Assembly (NCBI GenBank): GCA_947373075.1
Contig: CANBWF010000011.1
Location: 1-22,295, forward strand
Source: Actinomycetota bacterium
GTDB taxonomy: Bacteria > Actinomycetota > Actinomycetes > S36-B12 > UBA5976
Direction of reading: 5' to 3'
Length of the DNA stretch: 22,295 nt
The notes beneath the pieces were generated by a model, which searched no databases, had not been told where the DNA came from, and saw only the letters and a list, made by a program, of their open reading frames with translations. This document shows, piece after piece, positions 7,795-18,321 of this stretch. Numbering within the stretch: position 1 is the first letter of the stretch; each line of letters begins with the position of its first letter. The position numbers and the translations under genes are program-made.

Positions 7795-8380
7795 CAAAGG
7801 GTTGCATTGGTGGACATTTACCACCCGGTGAAATCACTGGTTCGTAATGCCACCATTCATTTTTATAGGTGCGACATAAGCCAAAGTGATTGCTATTCCA
7901 GCGAAACCAGTTTTGGGCCGCAGTGCTGCCGAATTGCACATCCAGCGCAACGCCCCAAACATGCATCGATCTTTCAGGCGGCAATACCCATCGGCTAGCA
8001 ACTCGGGCGTTCTTGTATTTAGTTAGCGCATTTTGATACAGGCGAGCCTGTGTCTGCCAACTTCGCCAGCCGCTGTGAACACTGATCTTGAAGCCAAGAT
8101 TCTGGGCAGCGGTTTGCGCTGAGAGAAAACGGTTCCTTAAATGCGGATGCAGACCCTTTGGTCGTGCGGTTCCGTGGATTACCGGACCGCGGCCCAGAGT
8201 TCGCGTGCCTTCTGGGCACTTTGATTCCAGTACTTTCTGTGGAATCCCAGTAGCGATAGGGGCGCATAAGGAAATCGTTACAAGAGAAGGGGATGGACTA
8301 GGCGTTGGGGTGTTTGCCAAAGCTGGCGAAGCCACCAAAATCGCGCACAGGCAGAGCAGGAATGTGTGCTTTTTGCCCAT
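7787..8380 (-). CDS. Secreted D-alanyl-D-alanine carboxypeptidase, M15/VanY family
   Basis: The 197-residue protein has a signal peptide (KK, hydrophobic 7-20, ending near ALA 20-22) followed by a Thr/Pro/Ser linker. The peptidase domain has SGWRSWQTQARLYQ (103-116). The zinc signature SMHVWGVALD puts ligands at H140 and D147, and EWWHYE gives catalytic E175 and ligand H178. All M15B catalytic residues are present. The family trims D-Ala from peptidoglycan stem peptides outside the membrane. ATG 8380 is preceded by a GGGGGA SD. The gene is convergent with the methyltransferase and divergent from the GntR regulator. No vancomycin-resistance genes are nearby, so housekeeping wall remodelling is more likely. 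Confidence 0.9.
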   Translation of the reverse strand: MGKKHTFLLCLCAILVASPALANTPTPSPSPSLVTISLCAPIATGIPQKVLESKCPEGTRTLGRGPVIHGTARPKGLHPHLRNRFLSAQTAAQNLGFKISVHSGWRSWQTQARLYQNALTKYKNARVASRWVLPPERSMHVWGVALDVQFGSTAAQNWFRWNSNHFGLCRTYKNEWWHYEPVISPGGKCPPMQPFAK

Positions 8381-8467
8381 GGTTCCCCCTTTTAAGGAAA
8401 GTTTAAACCGCGGGTCAAAGTCTTCGTCAGCAGGTCTGGGAGTGAATCGTGCTTTCTAAAATCAGTC

Positions 8468-8487
8468 AAACTTTGTATAAAAAGTTT
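8468..8487. promoter_or_regulatory. Inverted repeat, candidate GntR operator
   Basis: A perfect 7-6-7 inverted repeat (AAACTTT, then GTATAA, then AAAGTTT) lies in the 157-bp gap between the divergent vanY-like and gntR genes, about 50 bp before the gntR start. Its position and symmetry suit a dimeric regulator site that could control both genes. Binding is inferred, not shown, and A/T-rich gaps produce such repeats by chance. Confidence 0.35.
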
Positions 8488-8537
8488 TTATTCTAAATAT
8501 TCGCTTTATGTCATGCCCATAGTGTTAAATAAACAAC

Positions 8538-9197
8538 ATGCCCAAAAAAGCAACTGCGCAAGAAACCGCACTTAAGTCGGTGCGCAAGATGTTGGCATCG
8601 GGAAAATTGAAGCCAGGTCAGCAAATCATTCAAGATGCGCTTGCGTCTCGACTTGGTGTTAGTCGAGTTCCAGTGCGTGAAGCTCTCAAGACATTGCAGG
8701 CTGAAGGTCGGGTAATTCACGATCCGCATCGCGGATATTTCGTAGCAGAGTTGAATGCGGAAGATCTTTCTGAAATTTATCACTTGCGGTCAATTCTTGA
8801 AGATGAGGCAATACGAATTGGTGTTCCTAAGGCAACACCTGCAGACGTTGTCGCGATAAAAGGGTTTCATGACGAGGGTCTTGCAGCGGCTGCCAAGGGA
8901 GATGTCAATCAAATGGCAACCCTAAACCGCAAATTCCACATGGCAATTTATCGTCTGTGCAATGAAGAACGTCTAATTACGATGATCGAGAACCTCTGGG
9001 ATTCACTCGATGCTTATCGCGTACTTTTCCTTACCGATTCAAGTAACCGTGAGCGAACAAACGATGATCATGCGCAAATGATTCAAGCAGTCAAGCAAAA
9101 AGATGTTAAAGAATCGCTAAAAATTCAATCTGCCCATCGAGAGCATGCATTGAAAACAATCAAACACTTACTTAGTGCCTTTGCTCAAACTGACTAA
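8538..9197 (+). CDS. GntR-family transcriptional regulator, FadR subfamily (FCD domain)
   Basis: The 219-residue protein has an N-terminal winged helix (about 8-75), with QDALASRLGVSRVPVREAL as the helix-turn-helix and a GRVIHDPHRGYFV wing. An all-helical FCD ligand domain (about 80-215) follows. Likely metal-site histidines are visible in NRKFHMAIY, DDHAQMI and SAHREHAL. FadR-type regulators usually repress catabolic or transport genes and respond to small carboxylates. No such target gene is adjacent, so the effector is unknown. It is divergent from the peptidase gene and runs towards argS, whose ATG lies 41 bp after its stop. No clear SD precedes the ATG. The family call is firm, the regulon unknown. 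Confidence 0.9.
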   Translation: MPKKATAQETALKSVRKMLASGKLKPGQQIIQDALASRLGVSRVPVREALKTLQAEGRVIHDPHRGYFVAELNAEDLSEIYHLRSILEDEAIRIGVPKATPADVVAIKGFHDEGLAAAAKGDVNQMATLNRKFHMAIYRLCNEERLITMIENLWDSLDAYRVLFLTDSSNRERTNDDHAQMIQAVKQKDVKESLKIQSAHREHALKTIKHLLSAFAQTD

Positions 9198-9224
9198 GAA
9201 ATTAACTCACTTGGGTTAATCGTC

Positions 9225-9230
9225 TAGGCT
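9225..9230 (+). promoter_or_regulatory. Candidate -10 box for leaderless argS mRNA
   Basis: TAGGCT fits the actinobacterial TANNNT pattern and lies 8 bases before the argS ATG, where transcription would start at or next to the start codon. The GGGAG between them ends one base before ATG, too close to act as a normal SD. There is no good -35. This is an inference from spacing. Confidence 0.4.
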
Positions 9231-9238
9231 AAGGGAGT

Positions 9239-10924
9239 ATGACCCCACAAGAGCTGGCCGCCCAAATCCGCGAAGCTGTACTAGCCGCTATTGCCGGTGG
9301 AAGTCTTTTGCTTGAATCTGGCGATGTGCCAGCGCAAATTGTGGTGGATCGACCAAAAAATCCAGAACATGGCGACTGGTCAACCAATGTGGCAATGCAG
9401 ATAAGCGCGAAAGCCAATTCAAACCCGCGCGCAGTTGCCCAGATTCTGGTTCCACTACTGAATGAAATCAAAGGCGTTGCTGGCGTTGACATTGCTGGCC
9501 CTGGTTTTATCAATATTAAATTGTCGGCCGCTAGCCAAGGCGAACTTGCTGCTGCTGTGGTTGCAGCACGCGTTGATTTTGGACGTGGGGATTCGCTGGC
9601 TGGCCGAGCAATAAACATTGAATTCATATCAGCAAATCCAACAGGTCCGCTTCATTTAGGTCATACCCGTTGGGCTGCTGTTGGTGATGCAATTGCTCGT
9701 GTTTTGGAAACTCAAGGTGCAAAAGTTGCTCGAGAGTTTTACATAAATGACCGTGGCGTTCAAATGGATAAATTTGGTGCGTCGGTTCAAGCTCGCGCAT
9801 TAGGCCAAGCAGTTCCGGAAGATGGTTACCACGGCTCGTACATTGATGATTTGGCTAAGCAGATTGTGGCTGCTGATCCAGCGATTCTTGATTTAGCTGC
9901 TGATGCGCGTTTGGTTGCATTTCGTGAGGCTGCTTACAAACTTCAGTTAGCTCAGCAACAAGGCGTGCTTGATGGCTTCAATACACATTTCGATGTTTGG
10001 TATTCCGAGCGGTCCCTTCATGAGTCTGCAGCGGTAGATCGTGGCTTCGCAACTTTGCGCGAACAGGGTCACATGTTTGAACTCGATGGCGCTACTTGGC
10101 TACGCACTACAGATTTTGGTGATGACAAAGACCGGGTGTTAGTTAAGGCTGATGGCGAATTAACTTATTTCGCATCAGATACTGCTTACTACGTGGATAA
10201 GCGCAACCGTGGTTTTGATTTGTGTATCTACCTGCTGGGCGCCGACCATCACGGGTACGTGCATCGTCTTCGGGCGGTATCGGCCTGTGCAGGCGACAAC
10301 CCAGATGTGAACATTGAAGTTTTGATTGGTCAGATGGTCAAGATGATGAAAGGCGGCGAAGAAGTTCGCCTTTCAAAACGTGCTGGCAACATCATCACTC
10401 TTGAAGATTTGGTTGACGAAGTCGGTGTTGATGCGGCGCGTTATTCGCTGATTCGCTACCCAGTTGATTCACCGCTGACTCTTGATCTTGACCTATTGAT
10501 TCAGCGCACAAACGACAACCCGGTTTATTACGTGCAGTACGCACATGCCCGCATTGCCTCAGTAATTCGAAATGCTGCAGATTTGGGCATTATTGATGCT
10601 GATTCTGCCAATTGGAATCAGGCAGATTTCGATCCATCGCTCTTGGTACACGAACGCGAAGGCCAGTTGTTAGGACTTTTGGCTGACTATCCACGGGTGG
10701 TGTCCAGCGCAGCGCAATTGCGTGAACCACACCGTATTGCTCGTCACCTTGAAGAAGTCGCTACTGGCTATCACCGTTTTTATGATGCTTGCCGAGTTTT
10801 ACCACAGGGAGATGAGTCAGCAACCGCACTAACTATTTCCCGTCTGTGGTTGTGCGCGGCTGCTCGCCAAGTAATTGCAAATGGTCTCGATGTATTAGGT
10901 GTCAGCGCTCCTGAGCGCATGTAA
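9239..10924 (+). CDS. argS: Arginyl-tRNA synthetase
   Basis: The 561-residue class I synthetase charges tRNA-Arg. It has the N-terminal Arg-specific domain (about 1-100), the HIGH motif as SANPTGPLHLGH (131-142), and a KMSKS equivalent as RLSKRAGN (377-384). The C-terminal anticodon-binding DALR domain (about 430-561) includes YYVQYAHARIAS and ends in APERM, as ArgS usually does. Length and motifs are normal. ATG 9239 gives the expected MTPQEL start, but the purine-rich stretch is immediately adjacent, suggesting leaderless expression. It is followed after 32 bp by lysA, the standard actinobacterial order leading into the threonine genes. Confidence 0.97.
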   Translation: MTPQELAAQIREAVLAAIAGGSLLLESGDVPAQIVVDRPKNPEHGDWSTNVAMQISAKANSNPRAVAQILVPLLNEIKGVAGVDIAGPGFINIKLSAASQGELAAAVVAARVDFGRGDSLAGRAINIEFISANPTGPLHLGHTRWAAVGDAIARVLETQGAKVAREFYINDRGVQMDKFGASVQARALGQAVPEDGYHGSYIDDLAKQIVAADPAILDLAADARLVAFREAAYKLQLAQQQGVLDGFNTHFDVWYSERSLHESAAVDRGFATLREQGHMFELDGATWLRTTDFGDDKDRVLVKADGELTYFASDTAYYVDKRNRGFDLCIYLLGADHHGYVHRLRAVSACAGDNPDVNIEVLIGQMVKMMKGGEEVRLSKRAGNIITLEDLVDEVGVDAARYSLIRYPVDSPLTLDLDLLIQRTNDNPVYYVQYAHARIASVIRNAADLGIIDADSANWNQADFDPSLLVHEREGQLLGLLADYPRVVSSAAQLREPHRIARHLEEVATGYHRFYDACRVLPQGDESATALTISRLWLCAAARQVIANGLDVLGVSAPERM

Positions 10925-10956
10925 CCGCAAGAGTTCTGCCGGTGGATGTTTGATGA

Positions 10957-12333
10957 ATGCCAAATCTCTGGGACAATGCAATGGTGTCAGCACAAACTAA
11001 TTTGCTAGATCCAAATATCTGGCCACTATCTGCCACGCGTACAGACGCGGGTGAGATTGCTATTGCTGGCGTTCCAGTTAGCGAACTAGTCGCCCAATAT
11101 GGCAGTCCTTTATTTGTGCTGGACGAAGCGGATGTTCGGGCGCGGGCTAAGGCCTATCACGCCGCATTCAACGACAGCGAAGTTGTTACCGAAGTTTTTT
11201 ATGCTGGCAAAGCTTTTATGGCTGGCAAAGTAATCAAGTGGATCGTAGACGAAGGCTTGAATGTTGATGTTTGTACCGCAGGGGAGTTAGAAGTTGCCCT
11301 GCGAGCAGGAGTTGCCCCAGAGCGAATCCTTTTCCACGGTAACAACAAGAGCGTTTCTGAATTAGAACGCGCAGTTGAAGTTGGCGTAGGTCGAATAGTC
11401 CTTGATAGCTTTATCGAAATCGAACGGTTAGCTAACATCGCAAGTGCTCGTGGCGTAACTGTTCAGGTACTGATCCGCTTAACTGTCGGAGTTGAAGCAC
11501 ATACCCACGAATTTATTTCAACAGCTCATGAAGATCAGAAATTTGGTTTATCTATTGCATCCGGTGCTGCGCTGGAGGCGGCTCGCATGGTTATCGAATC
11601 TGATTCACTCTCACTATTGGGTCTGCATTCACATATTGGTTCTCAGATTTTTGATGCACAAGGATTTGAAATTGCGGCGCAACGCGTTTTTGATACTGCT
11701 GTTTCAATTCGGGAGGATCTAGATTTCACAGTTTCTGAACTCAATCTGGGTGGCGGAATGGGCATTGCTTACCTGGGTGAAGATGACCCACTTCGCGTTG
11801 AGCAAATGGCTAAAGCACTGCATGAGATTGTGCTTAAAGAATGTGAGCGGGTGCAATTCCCAGTCCCGCGTCTGCTAGTCGAGCCAGGTCGCGCAATTAT
11901 TGGCCCAGCTGGGATAACGGTTTATGAAGTTGGAACCACCAAAGATGTTGACGTGACAGACGATCTTGCTCGCCGATACGTTTCAGTTGATGGTGGCATG
12001 AGTGACAACATTCGCACAGCACTTTACGGCGCTGAATATACGGTGGCGTTAGCCTCACGGAATTCTTCTGCTGAACTTATTGATTCGCGAGTAGTTGGCA
12101 AACACTGTGAAAGTGGCGACATCGTCATCCGTGATGTCCGAATGTTTTCAGACATTGGCCCCGGTGATCTACTGGCGGTTGCTGCAACAGGCGCGTACTG
12201 CCGAGCAATGGCCAGTAATTACAACCACATGGTTCGACCAGCGGTCGTATCCGTTGTGGATGGAAAGAGCGAACTAGTTTTACGCCGAGAAACAATCGAA
12301 GACTTACTTGCACTCGATGCAGGCGTGAACTAA
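10957..12333 (+). CDS. lysA: Diaminopimelate decarboxylase
   Basis: The 458-residue PLP enzyme converts meso-diaminopimelate to L-lysine, the last lysine step, in the cytosol. Its alanine-racemase-like barrel carries FYAGKAF (81-87) with the Schiff-base lysine K85. HSHIGSQ and the phosphate-binding GGGMGIAYL follow. The C-terminal active-site segments are CESGD and ATGAYCRAMASNYN. Length fits the actinobacterial family. ATG 10957 is used because GGTGGA sits about 10 bases upstream; the in-frame ATG at 10981 is a reasonable alternative. It lies between argS and a GT2-like gene and is probably co-transcribed with argS. Confidence 0.96.
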   Translation: MPNLWDNAMVSAQTNLLDPNIWPLSATRTDAGEIAIAGVPVSELVAQYGSPLFVLDEADVRARAKAYHAAFNDSEVVTEVFYAGKAFMAGKVIKWIVDEGLNVDVCTAGELEVALRAGVAPERILFHGNNKSVSELERAVEVGVGRIVLDSFIEIERLANIASARGVTVQVLIRLTVGVEAHTHEFISTAHEDQKFGLSIASGAALEAARMVIESDSLSLLGLHSHIGSQIFDAQGFEIAAQRVFDTAVSIREDLDFTVSELNLGGGMGIAYLGEDDPLRVEQMAKALHEIVLKECERVQFPVPRLLVEPGRAIIGPAGITVYEVGTTKDVDVTDDLARRYVSVDGGMSDNIRTALYGAEYTVALASRNSSAELIDSRVVGKHCESGDIVIRDVRMFSDIGPGDLLAVAATGAYCRAMASNYNHMVRPAVVSVVDGKSELVLRRETIEDLLALDAGVN

Positions 12334-12360
12334 TTAAACGGATTAGACCCGAAACAGAAA

Positions 12361-13035
12361 TTGACCGTGACTAATTCATCTCATTCCGTAACTAGTAAAG
12401 AACTAGTTTCTGTTGTGATGTTCGCGACAGGTTCACGCGAATTAACTGTGGCTAACTTGAAGCAGGTGTTCTCAATGAAACCTGAACACTGGCAGATCGA
12501 TGTTCACTTAGTTATTGACGAGGCAAATGAAGCCACGCTAAAAGTTGTTGACTCACTTGGCCTTAAGATTTCAGTTACTGAAGCCAATGGCAAGTTAGTT
12601 AGCTCGCGCCTACTGAAAAAAGTCGTTGGAAATTTACCAACGAACGGTGATGCGGTTCTGTGGCTTGGCGCAGCAACTTCGTTCAATTCAGATGCCTACA
12701 TTCAGGTGAATAGTTTTCACAAGCAATATCCAAATGCAGTATTAATCGGGCAATTTCAAGATGAAGCAACTTCGCAGATCAGCGCTGGTGGGTACAGCGG
12801 ATCGGGTTTCGTGCCCGGCAATAAATCCCGAATTCAGGCGCAGTCGTTGCCAATTGATGTAACGGGCTTTGATGACAAGCTAGTTTTTGTCCCGTCGTCT
12901 GCGGCGCATAAAATTGGCCAACCAACAACTCGGTTAAAGAAAATGAATAACTGCGCGCTGTATGCAGCAGCAGCTAAGCGCAAGGGCATCCGTTGTTTGG
13001 CGATTCCTGGGTTCCTTGGCAGCTTTCATCCGTGA
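12361..13035 (+). CDS. Degenerate GT2-like (GT-A fold) protein without DxD motif
   Basis: This 224-residue protein is of uncertain function. Its layout follows family 2 glycosyltransferases. A strand and loop SVVMFATG comes at 17-24, then VLWLGAAT (99-106) where the family normally has WLNNDT. After that come AVLIGQFQDEATSQISAGGY (126-145), LVFVPSSAAHKIG (174-186) and KRKGIRCLAIPGFLG (206-220), which matches the usual C-terminal KxGI..PGF.G block. The acidic DxD residues are replaced by GAA, and the usual acidic residue before the last block is replaced by MNNC. It is therefore probably not an active metal-dependent transferase. The start could be TTG 12361 or GTG 12367; neither has a strong SD. 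It lies 27 bp after lysA. The fold call is from pattern resemblance only. Confidence 0.6.
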   Translation: MTVTNSSHSVTSKELVSVVMFATGSRELTVANLKQVFSMKPEHWQIDVHLVIDEANEATLKVVDSLGLKISVTEANGKLVSSRLLKKVVGNLPTNGDAVLWLGAATSFNSDAYIQVNSFHKQYPNAVLIGQFQDEATSQISAGGYSGSGFVPGNKSRIQAQSLPIDVTGFDDKLVFVPSSAAHKIGQPTTRLKKMNNCALYAAAAKRKGIRCLAIPGFLGSFHP

Positions 13036-13072
13036 GCAAAGCGCAATAGGCACCTATCAGTACTTTTCTAGG

Positions 13073-13087
13073 TAATTGCCGCAATTA
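13073..13087. other. Short palindrome upstream of hom
   Basis: TAATTGC-C-GCAATTA is a 7-1-7 perfect palindrome in the 125-bp gap before hom. Another small one (ATAGG-CA-CCTAT) is about 20 bases upstream. There is no T-tract, so it is not a terminator. It could be a regulator site for the threonine operon, but nothing identifies the regulator. No Thr-rich leader peptide was seen in the gap. Confidence 0.3.
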
Positions 13088-13160
13088 TCCGCGAAATTTT
13101 TGGTGTGAATCAAGGCTTTCTGACAGACTTAGAACCCAAGGTAACTAACTAGGAGTCGTA

Positions 13161-14453
13161 ATGTCTGCGCCAATCACAATTGCGCTGCTCGGTGGAGGCA
13201 CTGTTGGCTCGGCTGTGGCCAAATTGTTAGTTGAAAACTCTGAAGATTTAGCCGCCCGAATTGGCCGACCAATCCAAATTTCTGGCATTGCAGTTCGCGA
13301 TGCAAGCAAGTCCCGTGGATCAATTGATCCATCATTAATCACCACTGATGCGCAGGCGCTTGCTGCATCCGGGGCTGACATTGTCATTGAAGTAATTGGC
13401 GGGATTGAACCAGCAAAGAGTCTGATTGAAACTGCGATTGCAAGCGGTAGTACCGTTGTGACTGCAAACAAGGCGCTTCTTGCCTCGCACGGCGCAGAGT
13501 TGCACGCTAAAGCTGTTGCTGCTGGCGTTGACCTTTTTTATGAAGCATCGGTTGCTGGCGCAATTCCATTGCTTCGCCCATTACGTGAGTCATTAGCTGG
13601 CGACAAAGTGCGCCGAGTGTTGGGAATTGTAAATGGCACAACCAATTTCATTTTGAGCAAGATGTACGACGATGGCGCTGACTACGCAGATGTTCTAGCA
13701 CAAGCGCAGGCTCTGGGTTATGCCGAAGCAGATCCAACTGCAGATGTTGAAGGTTTTGACTCGGCAGCCAAAGCGGCAATTTTGGCTGGGCTGGCATTCC
13801 ATACGAATGTAACTATCGATGATGTTTCTCGTGAGGGAATGAGCAAAGTTAGTGCGCTTGATATTGCGGCAGCTAAATCACTTGGTTGTGTTATCAAGTT
13901 GCTAGCTATTGCCGAACTTACTGATGACGACACTGGAATTATTGTGCGTGTGCATCCAACCATGGTTCCGAACAGCCATCCGCTAGCAAGTGTGCGCGAT
14001 GCCTTCAATGCTGTGTTTGTTGAGGCGCAGGCTGCAGGACAGGTTATGTTCTATGGTCGTGGCGCTGGCGGTGACCCAACTGCGAGTTCAGTTCTTGGCG
14101 ATGTTGTTGCAGCAGCTCGCAATAAAGTTGCTGGCAGCGTTGACCCGGGTCAGAGCGACTATGCAGATTTGGAAATCCACAATGTTGGTGAAGCCAAGAC
14201 GTCTTACTACTTGAACTTAAGAGTTGCTGACGAGTCTGGTGTTCTGGCAGCAATTGCAAATGAGTTTGCCCGTCATGGCGTTTCAATTCAGGCTGTTCGT
14301 CAGGACGACGTCGGCGACGATGCAAACCTAGTTATTCGCACCCACTCTGCAATTGATCAGGATTTGCAGGCAACTGTCGAGAGTTTGCGCAAGATGAGTG
14401 AAGTTCGCGATGTTCTTGGCGTTATGCGCGTAGAAAACGGGGTGTCTGCGTAA
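13161..14453 (+). CDS. hom: Homoserine dehydrogenase with C-terminal ACT domain
   Basis: The 430-residue enzyme reduces aspartate semialdehyde to homoserine. The NAD(P)-binding motif is LLGGGTVGSAVAKLL (9-23). ANKALLASHG and the substrate-domain signature GIVNGTTNFILSKM are intact, followed by the ADPTADVEGFDSAAKAAILA block. The last about 80 residues form an ACT domain (ESGVLAAIANEFARHGVSIQ), the usual site of threonine feedback inhibition. An AGGAG SD (13151-13155) lies five bases before ATG. Its stop overlaps the thrC start by one base (TAATG), so the two are translationally coupled. Confidence 0.97.
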   Translation: MSAPITIALLGGGTVGSAVAKLLVENSEDLAARIGRPIQISGIAVRDASKSRGSIDPSLITTDAQALAASGADIVIEVIGGIEPAKSLIETAIASGSTVVTANKALLASHGAELHAKAVAAGVDLFYEASVAGAIPLLRPLRESLAGDKVRRVLGIVNGTTNFILSKMYDDGADYADVLAQAQALGYAEADPTADVEGFDSAAKAAILAGLAFHTNVTIDDVSREGMSKVSALDIAAAKSLGCVIKLLAIAELTDDDTGIIVRVHPTMVPNSHPLASVRDAFNAVFVEAQAAGQVMFYGRGAGGDPTASSVLGDVVAAARNKVAGSVDPGQSDYADLEIHNVGEAKTSYYLNLRVADESGVLAAIANEFARHGVSIQAVRQDDVGDDANLVIRTHSAIDQDLQATVESLRKMSEVRDVLGVMRVENGVSA

Positions 14454-15511
14454 TGGCGCATCAGTGGCGCGGACTTATCGCGGAGTATCGCGATTGGTTA
14501 CCAATTTCAGCCGACGACGTTGTGGTGACGCTTGGCGAAGGCGGAACTCCGCTAGTACCTGCGTGTGAAATCTCGGAGCGCACCGGCGCAGAGGTTTACT
14601 TAAAAGTTGAAGGCATGAACCCGACTGGGTCTTTCAAAGACCGTGGCATGACCATGGCGATAACTGATGCGTTGCGCAATGGCTCACGCGCAGTTATTTG
14701 CGCATCGACTGGTAACACCAGCGCATCTGCTGCGGCATATGCAGCTAAAGCTGGCATGAAGAGTGCAGTTCTTGTTCCGCAAGGCAAAATTGCGATGGGG
14801 AAGTTGGCGCAGGCAGTTGTGCATGGCGCAACTATTTTGCAGGTTGATGGGAACTTTGATGACTGCCTAAATTTGGCGCGCGATCTTGCCAAGCAGTACC
14901 CAGTGGCCTTGGTTAACTCGGTTAACCCAACTCGTTTACAGGGCCAAAAAACCGCAGCATTTGAAATTGTTGATGCTCTGGGTGATGCGCCAGACATTCA
15001 TTGCTTACCTGTTGGTAATGCGGGAAATATCAGCGCGTATTGGCTGGGTTTCACCGAGTATTTTAACGATGACATTTCAACCAAGAACCCAAAAATGTGG
15101 GGGTTCCAGGCAGCTGGTGCTGCGCCATTTATCGCGGGCCATCCGATTGAAAATCCTGAAACGATTGCAACAGCAATTCGGATTGGCAACCCAGCTTCAT
15201 GGGATTTTGCAGTGGCAGCGCGCGATGATTCAGGTGGCTTAATTGATAGCGTGACCGACGAGCAGATTTTGCAGGCATACCATTTGCTTGCCGAGCGCGA
15301 AGGTTTCTTTGTGGAGCCAGCAAGTGCAGCCAGTGTTGCTGGTTTGTTACAGCAGGCAGAGCGTGGGTTAGTACCAGCTGGGGCGAAGATTGTTTGCACC
15401 GTAACCGGAAATGGTTTGAAAGATACGCAGTGGGCACTTAACGATGCCAAAGATCCAGTGATTGTTCCGGTTGATGTACACCGCGCAGCGGATGCTTTAG
15501 GTCTTGCCTAA
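14453..15511 (+). CDS. thrC: Threonine synthase
   Basis: The 352-residue PLP enzyme converts O-phosphohomoserine to threonine. GEGGTPLVPA (28-37) is followed by the PLP lysine in NPTGSFKDRGM (K62). ASTGNTSASAAAYAAKAG and a C-terminal phosphate-binding region around TVTGNGLKD complete the active site. This is the shorter class of ThrC common in Actinobacteria. It overlaps hom upstream and thrB downstream by one base each (TAATG), so hom-thrC-thrB behave as one translational unit. Confidence 0.97.
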   Translation: MAHQWRGLIAEYRDWLPISADDVVVTLGEGGTPLVPACEISERTGAEVYLKVEGMNPTGSFKDRGMTMAITDALRNGSRAVICASTGNTSASAAAYAAKAGMKSAVLVPQGKIAMGKLAQAVVHGATILQVDGNFDDCLNLARDLAKQYPVALVNSVNPTRLQGQKTAAFEIVDALGDAPDIHCLPVGNAGNISAYWLGFTEYFNDDISTKNPKMWGFQAAGAAPFIAGHPIENPETIATAIRIGNPASWDFAVAARDDSGGLIDSVTDEQILQAYHLLAEREGFFVEPASAASVAGLLQQAERGLVPAGAKIVCTVTGNGLKDTQWALNDAKDPVIVPVDVHRAADALGLA

Positions 15512-16395
15512 TGTTGAATACCGCAACCGTAAGCGTTCCAGCTACGAGCGCGAATTTAGGACCAGGTTTTGATTCACTTGGTGTGGCTCTGGAATTTCGA
15601 GATGTCGTAACTGCGACTATAAGTGATGTTGCCGGCGTTCGAGTTGAAGTATCGGGCGAAGGTGCTGGCGCATTGCCTAACAATGAAAGCCATCTCGTTG
15701 CTGCGGTGATGCTGAAAGCTTTAGAAAAGCTCGGTATTGAAATTGTTGGACTTGATTTAACTTGTAACAATTCCATCCCGCAGGGCAAAGGCTTGGGTTC
15801 TTCGGCTGCAGCCATTGTTGCTGGGTTAGCACTTGCCCAGGCAATCGCACTTGATGGCCATGTGGACTTGGACTGGGTATTTGCCCAAGCTGCAGATTAC
15901 GAAGGCCACCCAGACAATGCAGCAGCTTGTGTTTACGGTGGATTAACCGTTGCTTGGGCTAACGAAGTTTCACATTCACGTTCGCTGGAAATCTTGCCGT
16001 CAATCCACGCGGTAATTGGCGTTCCATCGGGCAAACTTTTAACCGAAAAAGCTCGTGGCCTGCTTCCTGAATCTGTGCCACATGCTGATGCGGCATTTAA
16101 TGCTGCGCATAGTGCTCTGTTGATTGTTGGTTTGACCCAGGATGCTTCGGTGTTAGTAGAAGCAACCGATGATCGTTTGCATCAGAACTATCGAGCGCAG
16201 GCTTACCCAGATTCAATTGCAGCAGTAGCGGCTCTGCGGGCCGAAAACATTTCGGCTTGTATCAGTGGCGCAGGACCTGCAGTGCTGGCTTTTGCCACCG
16301 AAGATCAAGTTTCGGTAAGCCAGGATATCCTGGTAAATCAGGGATTTTCGGCGCATTCGCTGGCATTTGCCACCACCGGTCTACAGATTTCCTAG
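15511..16395 (+). CDS. thrB: Homoserine kinase
   Basis: The 294-residue GHMP-superfamily kinase phosphorylates homoserine with ATP to give the ThrC substrate. Motif 1 is PATSANLGPGFDSLG (10-24), and the ATP-binding motif 2 is QGKGLGSSAAA (91-101). The C-terminal motif 3 is ISGAGPAVLAF. Length is normal. The start codon overlaps the thrC stop by one base. The operon probably ends here: the next gene is rho after a 168-bp leader. Confidence 0.96.
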   Translation: MLNTATVSVPATSANLGPGFDSLGVALEFRDVVTATISDVAGVRVEVSGEGAGALPNNESHLVAAVMLKALEKLGIEIVGLDLTCNNSIPQGKGLGSSAAAIVAGLALAQAIALDGHVDLDWVFAQAADYEGHPDNAAACVYGGLTVAWANEVSHSRSLEILPSIHAVIGVPSGKLLTEKARGLLPESVPHADAAFNAAHSALLIVGLTQDASVLVEATDDRLHQNYRAQAYPDSIAAVAALRAENISACISGAGPAVLAFATEDQVSVSQDILVNQGFSAHSLAFATTGLQIS

Positions 16396-16563
16396 CCAGA
16401 TTTTCCCGCAATTTAGGCGTTTTTGTTGCTGATTGTGGCAACCCGGCCTTTGTTACTGCTAAGGTTAAGCGTCGGTGAAAATCTTCACCAATGTTCCCTC
16501 GAAATCACATTTGATTCTCGCTGTTGAACTGTTCATTATCCACATCATTAAAAGGACACATAC
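16396..16563 (+). promoter_or_regulatory. rho leader region
   Basis: This 168-bp gap between thrB and rho contains a small perfect hairpin GGTGAA-AATC-TTCACC at 16474-16489 with no T-tract. A purine-rich AAAGGA SD (16551-16556) lies 7 bases before the GTG start of rho. Long leaders ahead of rho support autoregulation in other bacteria; here that is only a possibility. No clear intrinsic terminator for thrB is present. Confidence 0.4.
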
Positions 16564-18261
<1,698 letters not shown>

Positions 18262-18276
<15 letters not shown>

Positions 18277-18321
18277 AAGTAACTTTTAAGCAATTGGCGG
18301 GGCCTTCGGGTCCCGCCAATT
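18262..18321 (+). repeat. rho 3' end, direct repeat copy A
   Basis: This 60-bp segment spans the last four rho codons plus stop, a short spacer and the terminator hairpin. It matches copy B at 18768-18827 at 52 of 60 positions without gaps. The two copies are offset by 506 bp in the same orientation. Confidence 0.9.

Noticed and set aside
6847..8380. Possible integrative island at the tRNA-Arg gene
   Set aside because: No integrase and no repeated tRNA 3' end within the window; kept only as a low-level possibility for the methyltransferase.
7787..8380. Vancomycin-resistance gene interpretation of the VanY-like protein
   Set aside because: No vanHAX or VanRS-like genes nearby; M15B peptidases with signal peptides are common wall-remodelling enzymes.
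13036..13160. Threonine attenuator leader before hom
   Set aside because: No short frame rich in Thr or Ile codons and no terminator with a T-run in this gap.
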